A stretch of 64,000 nt of DNA from positions 62,001 through 126,000 of the forward strand of contig NZ_RXLQ01000007.1 of assembly GCF_003953935.1 (NCBI RefSeq). The letters run 5' to 3'. Below, one piece after another: positions 45,176-53,273 of this stretch. This DNA is from Massilia atriviolacea (lineage in GTDB: Bacteria; Pseudomonadota; Gammaproteobacteria; Burkholderiales; Burkholderiaceae_D). The translations under genes were made by a program, and so were the position numbers. The notes beneath the pieces were generated by a model. It searched no databases. It had not been told where the DNA came from and saw only the letters and a program-made list of their open reading frames with translations. Each line of letters opens with the position of its first letter. Position 1 is the stretch's first letter.

Positions 45176-45542
45176 AGTACCTCCAATGCCAATAAGAATT
45201 CTTTCTTGTCCCGGCACGGCAGGATCGTCGTCAGCGTTTCGGCTTGCGCTCAAGAATCCATTCCCTAAGAAAGGTTCGGCGATACGGCGGTCATGTCGAC
45301 AACCTCGATGAGGGCGAGGTTGGTGGAACGGTAGTGCGGGGACTTGCGGGGGGCAGGAAACAGGGCCACGCACGCGGACAAATCCCGAAATTAGGGGGCG
45401 ATTGTACACCCGCTATTAGCGGTTTTAAATGCTAAAAGGCCAAAAATGTAGGAATAATAGTTGAGTAACGTAGTAGGCTATTTGGAATATTCCGTATCCT
45501 GTTATTTACCTACGAAGATTAATTTAACTTCTGCCATCTCCC
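45176..45542. other. Divergent control region between pckG and the dehydrogenase gene
   Basis: A 367-base non-coding region that becomes AT-rich from about 45400. It should hold the promoters of both genes. The perfect decamer palindrome ggaatattcc at 45484-45493 is a candidate regulator site. No ribosome-binding site better than a weak ctcc-rich stretch is seen before the dehydrogenase ATG. Confidence 0.55.
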
Positions 45543-46577
45543 ATGAAAATAGCGATTCTCGACGATTACCAGGACGCGGTCCGCCAGCTCGATTGCTTCA
45601 AGCTGCTCGACGGCCACGATGTCAAAGTATTTAACAGTTCGGCCAAGGGCGCGGGCCAGTTGGGCATCCGCCTGGCGCCTTTCGAGGCGCTGGTGCTGAT
45701 CCGCGAACGCACGGCGTTTCCGGCGGCCTTGCTGGAAAAACTGCCGAACCTCAAGCTCATTTCGCAGACCGGCAAGCTGGCCGGCCATGTGGATGTGGCC
45801 GCCGCCACGGCGCGCGGGGTGGCGATTGCCGAAGGAATCGGCTCGCCGGTGGCGCCGGCCGAGCTGACCTGGGCGCTGATCATGGCGGCCAGCCGCAAGA
45901 TCGTGCCGTACGCAAATAACCTCAAAGAGGGACAGTGGCAGACGGCGTCGGTCAATCCCCTGCTCAACGGCCTCGGACGCACGCTCAAGGGCCGCACCCT
46001 GGCGATCTGGAGCTACGGCAAGATCGGGCGCATGATCGCCGGCTACGGCAAGGCCTTCGGGATGCAGGTACTGGTCTGGGGTGGCGAAGCGAGCCGCGCG
46101 GCGGCGCTGGCCGACGGCTTCGAGGCGGCCCCGAGCCGCGCAGCCCTGTTCGAACGCGCGGACGTGCTGAGCCTGCATTTGCGGCTGGCGGACGGCACGC
46201 GCGGCATCGTGACGGCCGAGGACCTGGCGCGCATGAAGCCGGATGCCCTGTTCGTCAATACCAGCCGCGCCGAGCTGGTGGCGCCGGACGCGCTGGAAGC
46301 GGCCCTGCGCCTGGGGCGCCCGGGCAATGCGGCGATCGACGTGTTCACCAGCGAACCGCTGGCGCCGGACGCGCCGCTGCTGCGCATGCCGACCGTGCTG
46401 GCGACGCCGCACATCGGCTACGTGGAAAAGGATAGTTACGAGCTGTATTTCCGGACCGCGTTCGACAATGTGCTGAACTTTGCGAACAGCACCCCGTCTA
46501 ACATTCTGAACCCGGAAGTCCTGCGGAAGGAGGAAAGGGAAAGGGGTCAGACCCCGGTTTTTCCTTTAGGGGTCTGA
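45543..46577 (+). CDS. D-2-hydroxyacid dehydrogenase family protein
   Basis: A 344-residue NAD-dependent dehydrogenase. Arg in VLIRERTAF, LKLISQTGKLAGHVDVAAA, and the NAD-binding stretch LAIWSYGKIGRMIAGYGKAFG (about 150-170, in which the usual GxGxxG is WSYGKIG) are visible. LFVNTSRAELVAPDAL and TPHIGYVEKDSYE supply the catalytic Glu/His region. It probably reduces a 2-oxoacid; the modified glycine motif hints at a distinct subgroup. The last 14 residues (ERERGQTPVFPLGV) are encoded by REP-like DNA, so the original C-terminus has been replaced. Confidence 0.8.
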   Translation: MKIAILDDYQDAVRQLDCFKLLDGHDVKVFNSSAKGAGQLGIRLAPFEALVLIRERTAFPAALLEKLPNLKLISQTGKLAGHVDVAAATARGVAIAEGIGSPVAPAELTWALIMAASRKIVPYANNLKEGQWQTASVNPLLNGLGRTLKGRTLAIWSYGKIGRMIAGYGKAFGMQVLVWGGEASRAAALADGFEAAPSRAALFERADVLSLHLRLADGTRGIVTAEDLARMKPDALFVNTSRAELVAPDALEAALRLGRPGNAAIDVFTSEPLAPDAPLLRMPTVLATPHIGYVEKDSYELYFRTAFDNVLNFANSTPSNILNPEVLRKEERERGQTPVFPLGV

Positions 46578-46621
46578 CCCCGGTGTTACCGAAGGCCAGG
46601 GGTCTGACCCCGGTGTTACCG
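46543..46621. repeat. Cluster of three REP-like ggggtcagacccc repeats
   Basis: An inverted copy (46543-46556) is followed by two direct 24-base copies starting aggggtctgaccccggtg at 46568 and 46598, 30 bases apart. Each core is itself a palindrome around one base. The cluster covers the 3' end of the dehydrogenase gene and the gap before a convergent gene. The cores are related to the ends of the 19.4 kb element. Confidence 0.8.
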
Positions 46622-46642
46622 CACTGCCGGTATTCCCCCTCG

Positions 46643-47407
46643 CTACGACGGCTCGCGCAGCTTGCGCTCGCCGGTAACATCGATCGGCGGCGCCGGCATG
46701 ACGTGCGCGCGCGTCCACAGGCCGGCCCAGCCGGGAGGCCAGGCCAGTGCCGGGCCATCGTAGGCCGGCAGGCTGGCGCGCACCGGCACCACCGGCACGG
46801 GCGGCGCTTCCTGCAAGCCGCCGGCGCCGGGGCGCTCCATGTTCAGGCTGTACATATAGCCTGGCAGCAAGAGCTTGCACGCGCCGTCGAACCATGCGCT
46901 GTGGTCTTCGTCGCGGCCGAGCGCCTGCGCCAGGCCTTGCGGGTCGAAGCGCGCCAGCGCGGTGACCAGCTCGTCGGTGGTGGCGCCGGGCGAATCGCCC
47001 CAGCCCATCACCGGGTTGACGTTGTAGTCGGCGCCCGAGCCGTACCAGCCCTCGCGCCAGGGACGCTGCATCCAGTCGCGCTGGCCGGTGAACAAATGCC
47101 AGCGCCAGTGCAGGCCGGACGGCTTCGGCCAAGAGTAGAGATAGAGTTTTTCGTAGCCGGCCTGGTGCAATGCGCGCACCATCGCCATCAGGCGCGCGTG
47201 CGGCATGCGGTCGGGCGGGGCGCGCCGGAACAGGATCGCTTCGCCATCGGCGTGCTGCACGTCGTCGGTCGACAGGTTCAGGTCGAGCGTGCGCGCTTCG
47301 CTGCCGAAGCGCGCGGAGATCCAGCCGGTCAGCAGGTTGACGTGCGTGATGACGCCATAGCCACGATGGCGATGGAAAATGACGGTTCCGGGGGCAAGGG
47401 CTTTCAT
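46643..47407 (-). CDS. Hypothetical protein
   Basis: A 254-residue protein with no signal peptide or membrane helix. The N-terminus MKALAPGTVIFHRHRGYGVI and then LLTGWISARFGSEARTLDL resemble a small SH3-like beta-barrel; the middle (LYLYSWPKPSGLHWRWHLFTG, WYGSGADYN) is very rich in aromatic residues. I do not recognise a known family. The ATG at 47407 is chosen because the upstream 32 residues look like leader sequence. It converges with the dehydrogenase gene at the REP-like cluster and is divergent from the asparaginase-like gene. Confidence 0.6.
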   Translation of the reverse strand: MKALAPGTVIFHRHRGYGVITHVNLLTGWISARFGSEARTLDLNLSTDDVQHADGEAILFRRAPPDRMPHARLMAMVRALHQAGYEKLYLYSWPKPSGLHWRWHLFTGQRDWMQRPWREGWYGSGADYNVNPVMGWGDSPGATTDELVTALARFDPQGLAQALGRDEDHSAWFDGACKLLLPGYMYSLNMERPGAGGLQEAPPVPVVPVRASLPAYDGPALAWPPGWAGLWTRAHVMPAPPIDVTGERKLREPS

Positions 47408-47558
47408 GGCTTTTTGAAGGACAAAAAAATGAGTGGACTCATGCGCAGTCGACGATTCTAACGCACCGGCAAGTTGCGCGTCCGGGATGGCGCATTTCGA
47501 CATCGCCGACGCTACACGTTATCATACGGCACCTTCTTTTTACGAAATCCAGACCACT

Positions 47559-48044
47559 ATGAGCTTGCGCATCATCGCCACCGGCGGCACCTTCGACAAA
47601 CATTATGATGAACTGACCGGTAAGCTCGGCTTTGCGGAAAGCCATCTGCCCGCGGTACTGGCGCGCACGCGCATGACGGTGCCTGTCGAACTGGAGCAGC
47701 TTCCCCTGCTCGACTCGCTCGACATGCAGGACGCCGACCGCGCGCGCGTGCTGGCCAGTTGCCAGGCGGCGCCGGAAAAGGCGATCGTGATCGTGCACGG
47801 CACCGATACGATGCCGGAAACGGCGGCCGTACTGGGCGCCGCCGCGCTCGGCAAGAGCATTGTCTTGACTGGGGCAATGATTCCGTACGAGATTGCAAAT
47901 TCGGATGCGCTGTTCAACCTCGGCTGCGCCAGCGCCGCCGCGCAGATCCTGCCGCCGGGGGTGTACGTGGCGATGAACGGGCAGATTTTTACCTGGGATA
48001 ACGTGACCAAGAACCGCGCGGCCGGGGTGTTCCAGCCGCTGTAA
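47559..48044 (+). CDS. Short asparaginase-like protein (N-terminal domain only)
   Basis: A 161-residue protein corresponding to the N-terminal domain of L-asparaginases. IIATGGTFDKHYDE (residues 5-18) contains the first catalytic Thr, and IVIVHGTDTMPETAAVL (about 75-91) contains the second Thr-Asp pair; SIVLTGAMIPYEIANSDALFNL is the third conserved block. The C-terminal domain present in 330-residue enzymes is missing, but the frame is intact and the ending natural, so this is a genuine short subfamily rather than a truncation. Amidohydrolase activity is likely but the substrate is uncertain. Confidence 0.78.
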   Translation: MSLRIIATGGTFDKHYDELTGKLGFAESHLPAVLARTRMTVPVELEQLPLLDSLDMQDADRARVLASCQAAPEKAIVIVHGTDTMPETAAVLGAAALGKSIVLTGAMIPYEIANSDALFNLGCASAAAQILPPGVYVAMNGQIFTWDNVTKNRAAGVFQPL

Positions 48045-48111
48045 TCGTGCTGGCGGGGCGGGCCCCTGTGAGTAATGCCGCCAGGATAAGCTCTTTTGCC
48101 CCCGCGCCTTT

Positions 48112-48147
48112 GCTCCGCCATTCCCGCGCAGGCGGGAATGGCGGAGC
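48112..48147. terminator. Large hairpin between convergent genes
   Basis: Sixteen-base perfect arms (48112-48127 and 48132-48147, core gccattcccgc) around the loop gcag. It lies between the asparaginase-like gene and rdgC, which converge, and may terminate both transcripts. The ttcccgcgcaggcgggaa core resembles dispersed hairpin repeats of other proteobacteria. Confidence 0.65.
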
Positions 48148-48179
48148 TCAAGTGAGCGCCATCAGGCTCCTGTGAGCGA

Positions 48180-49076
48180 TTACGCCTTCGCTTCCCCGCC
48201 CAGCGCTTCCACCACGTCGCTCATCATCTTGGCCAGTTCGCCGGTCATGAGCATCATGTCGTTGTCGAAGCGTTCTTCGTCGTTGCGCGTGCTGGTGTCG
48301 CTTTCCTTGATCACGTCGAGCGGCTTGATGCCCTTGATCGCCAGCGACTCGGTCAGCACGAAGGAAATCTTGTCGTCCCAGGTCATCGCCAGGCGCGTGC
48401 ACTGCTTGCCTGCCGCGATGTGACGGCGGATATCTTCCACTTCCAGCGCATGCTTCACGTAACGCACGGCGGCCTTGCTTTCGCCGGTGGCGCGCAATTC
48501 GGTATCCTGGTCGATGGTGAAACCCACCGGCGCTTCGTCGGTTTCCAGCCAGGCCGTCATCACGGCTACCGGCGAGCGCTGCACGCGCAGGCTTTCCAGC
48601 GGCATGCGGTCGACCGCCTTGAGCAAGAGCTTGATGACTTCGTCGGCCTTGGCCGGGCTGGCGGCGTCGACCACCAGCCAGCCGTTGACCGGATCGATCC
48701 AGGTGAAGGTGTTGCTGCGGATGCTGAAGGCGCGCGGCAGCAATTCGTCGGCCACCCTTTCCTTGAGTTCCTTCATGGCTTTCTTGCCCGGCGCGAAGCC
48801 CTGGGCTTCTTCCAGCTCGGCCGCCTTGGCCTTGGCCACCTGGTTGATCACCGACGAGGGCAGCAGTTTCTTTTCGGTGCCCAGCAGGATCAGCATCTGC
48901 TTGTTGACGGTGTGAACCAGCATGCCGTTGTTGCGCGGCGAATCCCAGCCCTGGCGCAGCAATTCGTTACTGGTGGCCGGAACGAAACTCATGGGCGCCA
49001 GCGCCGCTTCGAGTTGCTCGGGAGTGAAGGCCCACGGTGCGGGAAGGCGGTAAATCTGAAGATTCTTGAACCACAT
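48180..49076 (-). CDS. rdgC: Recombination-associated protein RdgC
   Basis: A 298-residue RdgC, the normal length. It begins [15 protein letters not shown] and contains [40 protein letters not shown] and [26 protein letters not shown], all characteristic. RdgC forms a dimeric ring on double-stranded DNA and limits RecA filament activity. It is 148 bases from dinB on the same strand; the gap contains no terminator that I can see, so partial co-transcription is possible. Confidence 0.94.
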   Translation of the reverse strand: MWFKNLQIYRLPAPWAFTPEQLEAALAPMSFVPATSNELLRQGWDSPRNNGMLVHTVNKQMLILLGTEKKLLPSSVINQVAKAKAAELEEAQGFAPGKKAMKELKERVADELLPRAFSIRSNTFTWIDPVNGWLVVDAASPAKADEVIKLLLKAVDRMPLESLRVQRSPVAVMTAWLETDEAPVGFTIDQDTELRATGESKAAVRYVKHALEVEDIRRHIAAGKQCTRLAMTWDDKISFVLTESLAIKGIKPLDVIKESDTSTRNDEERFDNDMMLMTGELAKMMSDVVEALGGEAKA

Positions 49077-49223
49077 TGTGCTTTACCTTGTTTGAGTCAG
49101 TATTTACAGCGGGGTGAAGCAGGAAGGCGCGCGACAGCGCTGCCACTTCCTGCGTAACGGCCTGCCCCGGAGGCAGGACTTGCGTCGTCCGCGACAAATC
49201 ATCTGTGCGAAGGGAACGACATT

Positions 49224-50297
49224 TTACACGTCCGCATCGGCGAACAGGCTTAACTGTTCGAGGTTTTCGGCCTCGCCCAGGCGGACTCCGACGCCCAGCA
49301 AGCGCACTGGCTGCTTGCCGCGCGCATAGCCGGTTTCCATCAGTTTGGCGTATTGCCCCACATGTGGCGCGGTGCCAACACATTCCACGGTGGTCTGGTG
49401 AAAGTCGGAAAATTTGAGTTTGACGAATAACTTTTGCACGCTCTTCTGGGCGCCGGCGCGGGCGATGCGCGCGTTCAGGTTGTCGAACAGTTCCGGCAGC
49501 AGGGCGATGCAGGCCGGCAGGTCGGGCACGTCGGGGGTGTAGGTCTCCTCCACGCTGACCGATTTCCTTTCGCGTTCGTTGCACACGGCGCGGTTGTCGA
49601 TGCCCCGGCACAAGTCGTGCAGGCGGGTGCCGAAGCTGCCGAAGTGGTGCTGCAGTTCGAGCATGGTCCAGTTGCGCAGGTCGGCGCAGGTCTGCGCGCC
49701 CAGCTTGTTGAGCTTGGCGGCGGTGACCTTGCCCACGCCGTGCAGTTTTTTGACCGGCAAGGCGGCCACGAAGGCGTCGACCTCGTCCGGGCGCACCAGG
49801 CACAGGCCGTCGGGCTTGTTCCAGTCGCTGGCGATCTTGGCCACGAACTTGTTGGGCGCCACGCCGGCCGAGGCGGTAATGCCGACCGTCGCGAAAATGC
49901 GCTTGCGGATTTCCTGCGCGATCAGGGTGGCGCTGCCCTTGCAGTGGGGCGAGTCGGAGACGTCGAGATAGGCTTCGTCGAGCGAGAGCGGTTCGATCAG
50001 GTCGGTGTAGTCGCCGTAGATCGCCAGGATCTGGCGCGAGGCGATGCGGTATTTTTCCATGGCCGGCGGGATCACCACCAGGTCCGGGCACAGCTTGAGG
50101 GCCTGGGCGGTGGCCATGGCGGAATGGATGCCGTAGCGCCGCGCTTCGTAGTTGCAGGTGGCCACCACGCCGCGCTGGTCCGGGCGGCCGCCGACGGCCA
50201 GCGGCACCTCGCGCAGGGCGGGATTGTCGCGCATCTCGACGGCGGCGTAGAAACAGTCGCAGTCGCAATGGATGATTTTTCGGGCTGGGGCGTTCAC
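49224..50297 (-). CDS. dinB: DNA polymerase IV (translesion, Y family)
   Basis: A 357-residue Y-family polymerase. HCDCDCFYAAVEMRDNP holds the first catalytic Asp; PLSLDEAYLDVSD holds the Asp-Glu pair; GITASAGVAPNKFVAKIAS and KLHGVGKVTAAKL are the fingers/thumb motifs. The last residues contain QLSLF, the clamp-binding motif. It copies past minor-groove lesions with low fidelity. The start is GTG at 50297. A near-consensus LexA box is centred 38 bases upstream, so SOS induction is expected. Confidence 0.95.
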   Translation of the reverse strand: MNAPARKIIHCDCDCFYAAVEMRDNPALREVPLAVGGRPDQRGVVATCNYEARRYGIHSAMATAQALKLCPDLVVIPPAMEKYRIASRQILAIYGDYTDLIEPLSLDEAYLDVSDSPHCKGSATLIAQEIRKRIFATVGITASAGVAPNKFVAKIASDWNKPDGLCLVRPDEVDAFVAALPVKKLHGVGKVTAAKLNKLGAQTCADLRNWTMLELQHHFGSFGTRLHDLCRGIDNRAVCNERERKSVSVEETYTPDVPDLPACIALLPELFDNLNARIARAGAQKSVQKLFVKLKFSDFHQTTVECVGTAPHVGQYAKLMETGYARGKQPVRLLGVGVRLGEAENLEQLSLFADADV

Positions 50298-50327
50298 GCG
50301 GACGGGTGTGCCTTGTCAGGGCAACTA

Positions 50328-50343
50328 CTGTAATTGCATACAG
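50328..50343 (-). promoter_or_regulatory. LexA (SOS) box of dinB
   Basis: Within tactgtaattgcatacagta, ctg and cag are separated by exactly ten bases, differing little from the E. coli consensus. It lies 31 bases before the dinB GTG, at promoter position, so LexA would repress dinB directly. Confidence 0.88.
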
Positions 50344-50389
50344 TATTCACTGAAATCCGAATTGTTGCAAGCAGGAAGGGAGTTGTCGG

Positions 50390-51079
50390 CTAAGCCAGGT
50401 GGCTGCGGATCACCGCCAGCGTGCTGTCGGCAAAATCGTCCACATGCACCTTGGCCGCGCGGTATTTCCAGCGCTTGATGTACCAATCCTGGAACATGGC
50501 CACGATATGGGCCGCCAGCAAGTCCGGCCGGCCATGCGGTGCTGGCTTCAGCTGGCCGATCATGTCGGCGATCTCGGACTGGATCGACAGTTCCGACTGC
50601 TTCGCCATGCCGCGCTGCTCGAAATTGAGGACGCGCGAATCCATGTACACGAAATAAAACCATGGCTGCAAGATTTCGGACAGGTAAATCGTCGCCCGCA
50701 CCAGCGATTCGAGCCGCTCCAGCGGCGCTTGCACGTGCAGGAACATGCGCGGCAATTCCAGGCTCGCATGGCGCACCACGTCCTCGATCATTTCCGCCAG
50801 CTGATCCTTGCTGTCGATATAGCCGTACAGCCCGCCCATCGACAAGCCGGTCTCGCGGCACAGGTCGCGCAAGCTCATCGCGCGAAAGCCGACTTCGTTG
50901 GCCAGGCGGAACGTGGCGCCGAAGATTTTTTCCATGTTTTCCAGCGCCGGCTTGCGGCGCTTGACGCCGATCCGCTCGGCGTGGCGGTCGACGATGTAGG
51001 CCCAGATGGTGTCGCCGTTGAGCGGCGTCATCTTTTCGAACTGGGCGAAGTCAAAGCGGGTGGACACCGGCGTTCCCAT
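50390..51079 (-). CDS. TetR-family transcriptional regulator
   Basis: A 229-residue regulator. The helix-turn-helix is at about residues 45-90 (KIFGATFRLANEVGFRAMSL, then CRETGLSMGGLYGYIDSKDQL), somewhat further in than usual because of a 40-residue N-terminal extension. The C-terminal ligand domain (about 100-229) is helical, with many aromatics (PWFYFVYMDSR). Effector and targets are unknown. It is divergent from the lipase operon 274 bases away, making that operon a candidate target. Confidence 0.85.
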   Translation of the reverse strand: MGTPVSTRFDFAQFEKMTPLNGDTIWAYIVDRHAERIGVKRRKPALENMEKIFGATFRLANEVGFRAMSLRDLCRETGLSMGGLYGYIDSKDQLAEMIEDVVRHASLELPRMFLHVQAPLERLESLVRATIYLSEILQPWFYFVYMDSRVLNFEQRGMAKQSELSIQSEIADMIGQLKPAPHGRPDLLAAHIVAMFQDWYIKRWKYRAAKVHVDDFADSTLAVIRSHLA

Positions 51080-51353
51080 AGTTGCGTCTACCGCTAGAGT
51101 TGGTTTCGAGAATGATTATAGCTCGTTAAAACCACAGATCAATTCAAAGGCCAAAAGAACCGCGCCGGATGCTGCACTGCGCGATGCTTTCCGCATACGC
51201 CGGTGCTACATTCAAAAAACCGAGCGCTCGCTCTAATTCGTTAAACAGCCTGAACAGGGGTGTTTGCCCGGTAGCCGGAGGAATGCCCAGCTTGAACTGC
51301 GCAACTCCGGTTTCCTTCGTCAACTTCACACAAAACCATCAATGGAGACAACA

Positions 51354-52265
51354 ATGATGAATCGCTTTTGGAAGTGCCTGTCCGTTTTTCTTCTCGCCAT
51401 CCTCGTCCTCCCGGCCCAGGCCCAGGCCGCGGGTTACACGCAAACCAAGTATCCCATCGTGCTGGTGCACGGCCTGTTCGGCTTCGAAAAGCTGGGGCCG
51501 GTCGAATACTTCTACGGCATCCCCTCGGCGCTGCGCAGCGGCGGGGCGAAAGTCTATACCGTCACCGTGTCGGGCGCCAACAGTACCGAAGTGCGCGGCG
51601 AACAATTGCTCTCGCAAGTGAAGCAGATCATGGCCGCCACCGGCGCCGCCAAGGTCAATCTGATCGGCCACAGCCATGGCGGACCGACCATCCGCTACGT
51701 CGCCTCGGTGGCGCCCAACCTGGTCGCTTCGGTCAGCTCGGTGGCCGGCGTGAACCGCGGCTCCAGGGTTGCCGACATCCTGACCGGCAACGCGCCCGAG
51801 GTGGGCAATGCGCTGGCCAACGCGGTGGCCGCGCTGATGGACTTCCTGACCGGCCGCTCCGGCCTGCCGCAGGATGGCGAGGCCGCGCTCAAATCGCTGA
51901 CCACGGCCGGCGCGGCCGCCTTTAACAAGCGCCATCCGCAGGGCGTGCCGACCACCGCCTGCGGCGAAGGCGCCAACTATGTCAACGGCGTGTACTACTT
52001 CTCGTGGAGCGGGGCGCAGCCGTACACCAATGTGTTCGATGCGATCGACCCGTTCATGGCGCTGACCGGCGCCGCCTTCGGCGGCAAGAACGATGGCCTG
52101 GTCAGCAGCTGCTCGAGCCGGCTGGGACGCGTGATCCGCGACGACTACGCCATGAACCACCTCGATGAAGTGAACCAGTTCATCGGCATCGTGCACCTGT
52201 TCGAAACCAGTCCCGTGACCGTGTTCCGTCAACAGGCGAACCGCCTGCAGGCGCTCGGTCTGTAA
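51354..52265 (+). CDS. Secreted triacylglycerol lipase (family I)
   Basis: A 303-residue lipase. A signal peptide (residues 1-26, ending AQAA) is followed by YPIVLVHGLFGFEKLG with the oxyanion-hole HGLFG. NLIGHSHGGPTIRY (about 103-115) contains the nucleophile Ser-107. GGKNDGLVSSCSSRLG supplies the catalytic Asp and a disulfide cysteine, whose partner is in TTACGEG, and NHLDEVNQ the catalytic His. It belongs with Pseudomonas/Burkholderia lipases that need a foldase and the type II secretion route. The foldase gene follows after 10 bases. ATG codons at 51354 and 51357 are both possible. Confidence 0.92.
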   Translation: MMNRFWKCLSVFLLAILVLPAQAQAAGYTQTKYPIVLVHGLFGFEKLGPVEYFYGIPSALRSGGAKVYTVTVSGANSTEVRGEQLLSQVKQIMAATGAAKVNLIGHSHGGPTIRYVASVAPNLVASVSSVAGVNRGSRVADILTGNAPEVGNALANAVAALMDFLTGRSGLPQDGEAALKSLTTAGAAAFNKRHPQGVPTTACGEGANYVNGVYYFSWSGAQPYTNVFDAIDPFMALTGAAFGGKNDGLVSSCSSRLGRVIRDDYAMNHLDEVNQFIGIVHLFETSPVTVFRQQANRLQALGL

Positions 52266-52275
52266 GGAGGCTGCC

Positions 52276-53196
52276 ATGACCGCACGCATGCACTGGAAAA
52301 CATGGGGCGCCGGCGCGCTGGCGGCCGCGCTGGTGGCCGTCGCTTACCCGAGGCCCGAGGTGGCCGCCGTGGCGGCAGCGCCGCCGGCGGCGGCCGACCC
52401 GTTTGCGTTCGTGCGGTCGATGGAAGGCACCCGGCCCGATGGCGACGTGCGCCTGGACGCCGGCGGCCAGCTGGTGATCGACGCCGAACTGGGGCATCTG
52501 TTCGACTACTACCTGGCCGGGCTGGGCGAGAAGGATTTGCGCGCCATCCGCGCCGAGATCGAGCGCGAGCTGGAACGCCGCTTCGCGCCCGGACCGGCGG
52601 CGCAGGCCAAGCGCCTGCTGGGCAGCTATCTCGATTACAAGCGCGCGCTGGCCGATGCCGAAAAAACGCTGGCGCCGCAGGCCGACCTGGCCAGGGCGGC
52701 GCGCGCGCGGCTCGAACTCAAGCAGCGCCTGCGGCCGCAGTTTTTCAGCGCGGCCGAGGCGAGCGGGCTGTTCGGCGCCAGCGATGCGTACGACGCCGAT
52801 ACGCTGGCGCGCCTCGACATCGAGCAGGATGGCACGCTCACGCCGGTGCAGCGCGAAGAACGGATGGCGGCGCTGGACCGGCGCATGCCGGCCGCGCTGC
52901 GCGAAGAGCGCGAAGCGCCGACCAGGGTGATCCGGATGGAAGCGTCGGTGCAGAAGCTGCGCGAACAGGGCGCCGGCGACGACGAGGTGTACCGGCTGCG
53001 GGCGGCGGCGTTTTCGCCGGAAGCGGCCGGCCGTCTGGCCGAGCTCGATCGCGAAGAGGCGGCGTGGAAGGGGCGCATCAAGGCCTACCTGGCGCAGCGG
53101 GCCGAGGTGGGGACGGGCTCGGAAGCGCTGCAGCAGCAGGTGCGCGACCGGCATTTTTCGGCCGAGGAGCAGCGCCGCCTGGGCGCCTACGAGTAG
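52276..53196 (+). CDS. Lipase-specific foldase (lipase chaperone)
   Basis: A 306-residue foldase. A membrane anchor near the N-terminus (about residues 9-22) is followed by an Ala-rich linker and the soluble domain. GHLFDYYLAGLGEKDLRAI near residues 75-93 matches the family motif RxxFDYxLSAxGE. The remainder is long amphipathic helices rich in Arg, Glu and Ala that wrap around the lipase. It is anchored in the inner membrane, folds the lipase in the periplasm and is essential for active enzyme in this family. It forms an operon with the lipase, and a terminator follows. Confidence 0.92.
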   Translation: MTARMHWKTWGAGALAAALVAVAYPRPEVAAVAAAPPAAADPFAFVRSMEGTRPDGDVRLDAGGQLVIDAELGHLFDYYLAGLGEKDLRAIRAEIERELERRFAPGPAAQAKRLLGSYLDYKRALADAEKTLAPQADLARAARARLELKQRLRPQFFSAAEASGLFGASDAYDADTLARLDIEQDGTLTPVQREERMAALDRRMPAALREEREAPTRVIRMEASVQKLREQGAGDDEVYRLRAAAFSPEAAGRLAELDREEAAWKGRIKAYLAQRAEVGTGSEALQQQVRDRHFSAEEQRRLGAYE

Positions 53197-53200
53197 GCGC

Positions 53201-53240
53201 AACAAGGAGACGAGCGGCAAGCCGGTCGTCCCCTTGTTTT
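53201..53240 (+). terminator. Terminator of the lipase-foldase operon
   Basis: An imperfect stem of about 15 bp (caaggagacgagcggc against gccggtcgtccccttg) is followed by tttt. It begins five bases after the foldase stop. Confidence 0.65.
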
Positions 53241-53242
53241 CA

Positions 53243-53263
53243 TGCGGCGGCCAGGCCGCCGCA
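53243..53263. terminator. GC-rich hairpin at the 3' end of the protease gene
   Basis: Ten-base perfect arms (tgcggcggcc / ggccgccgca) around one A, between the two convergent 3' ends. It may end transcripts from the protease side; the T-run is weak. Confidence 0.5.
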
Positions 53264-53273
53264 GTCGCTTACA

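Noticed and set aside
49077-49223. A LexA box in front of rdgC
   Set aside because: The ctgtaaatactgactc sequence there lacks the right-hand cag at the correct distance.
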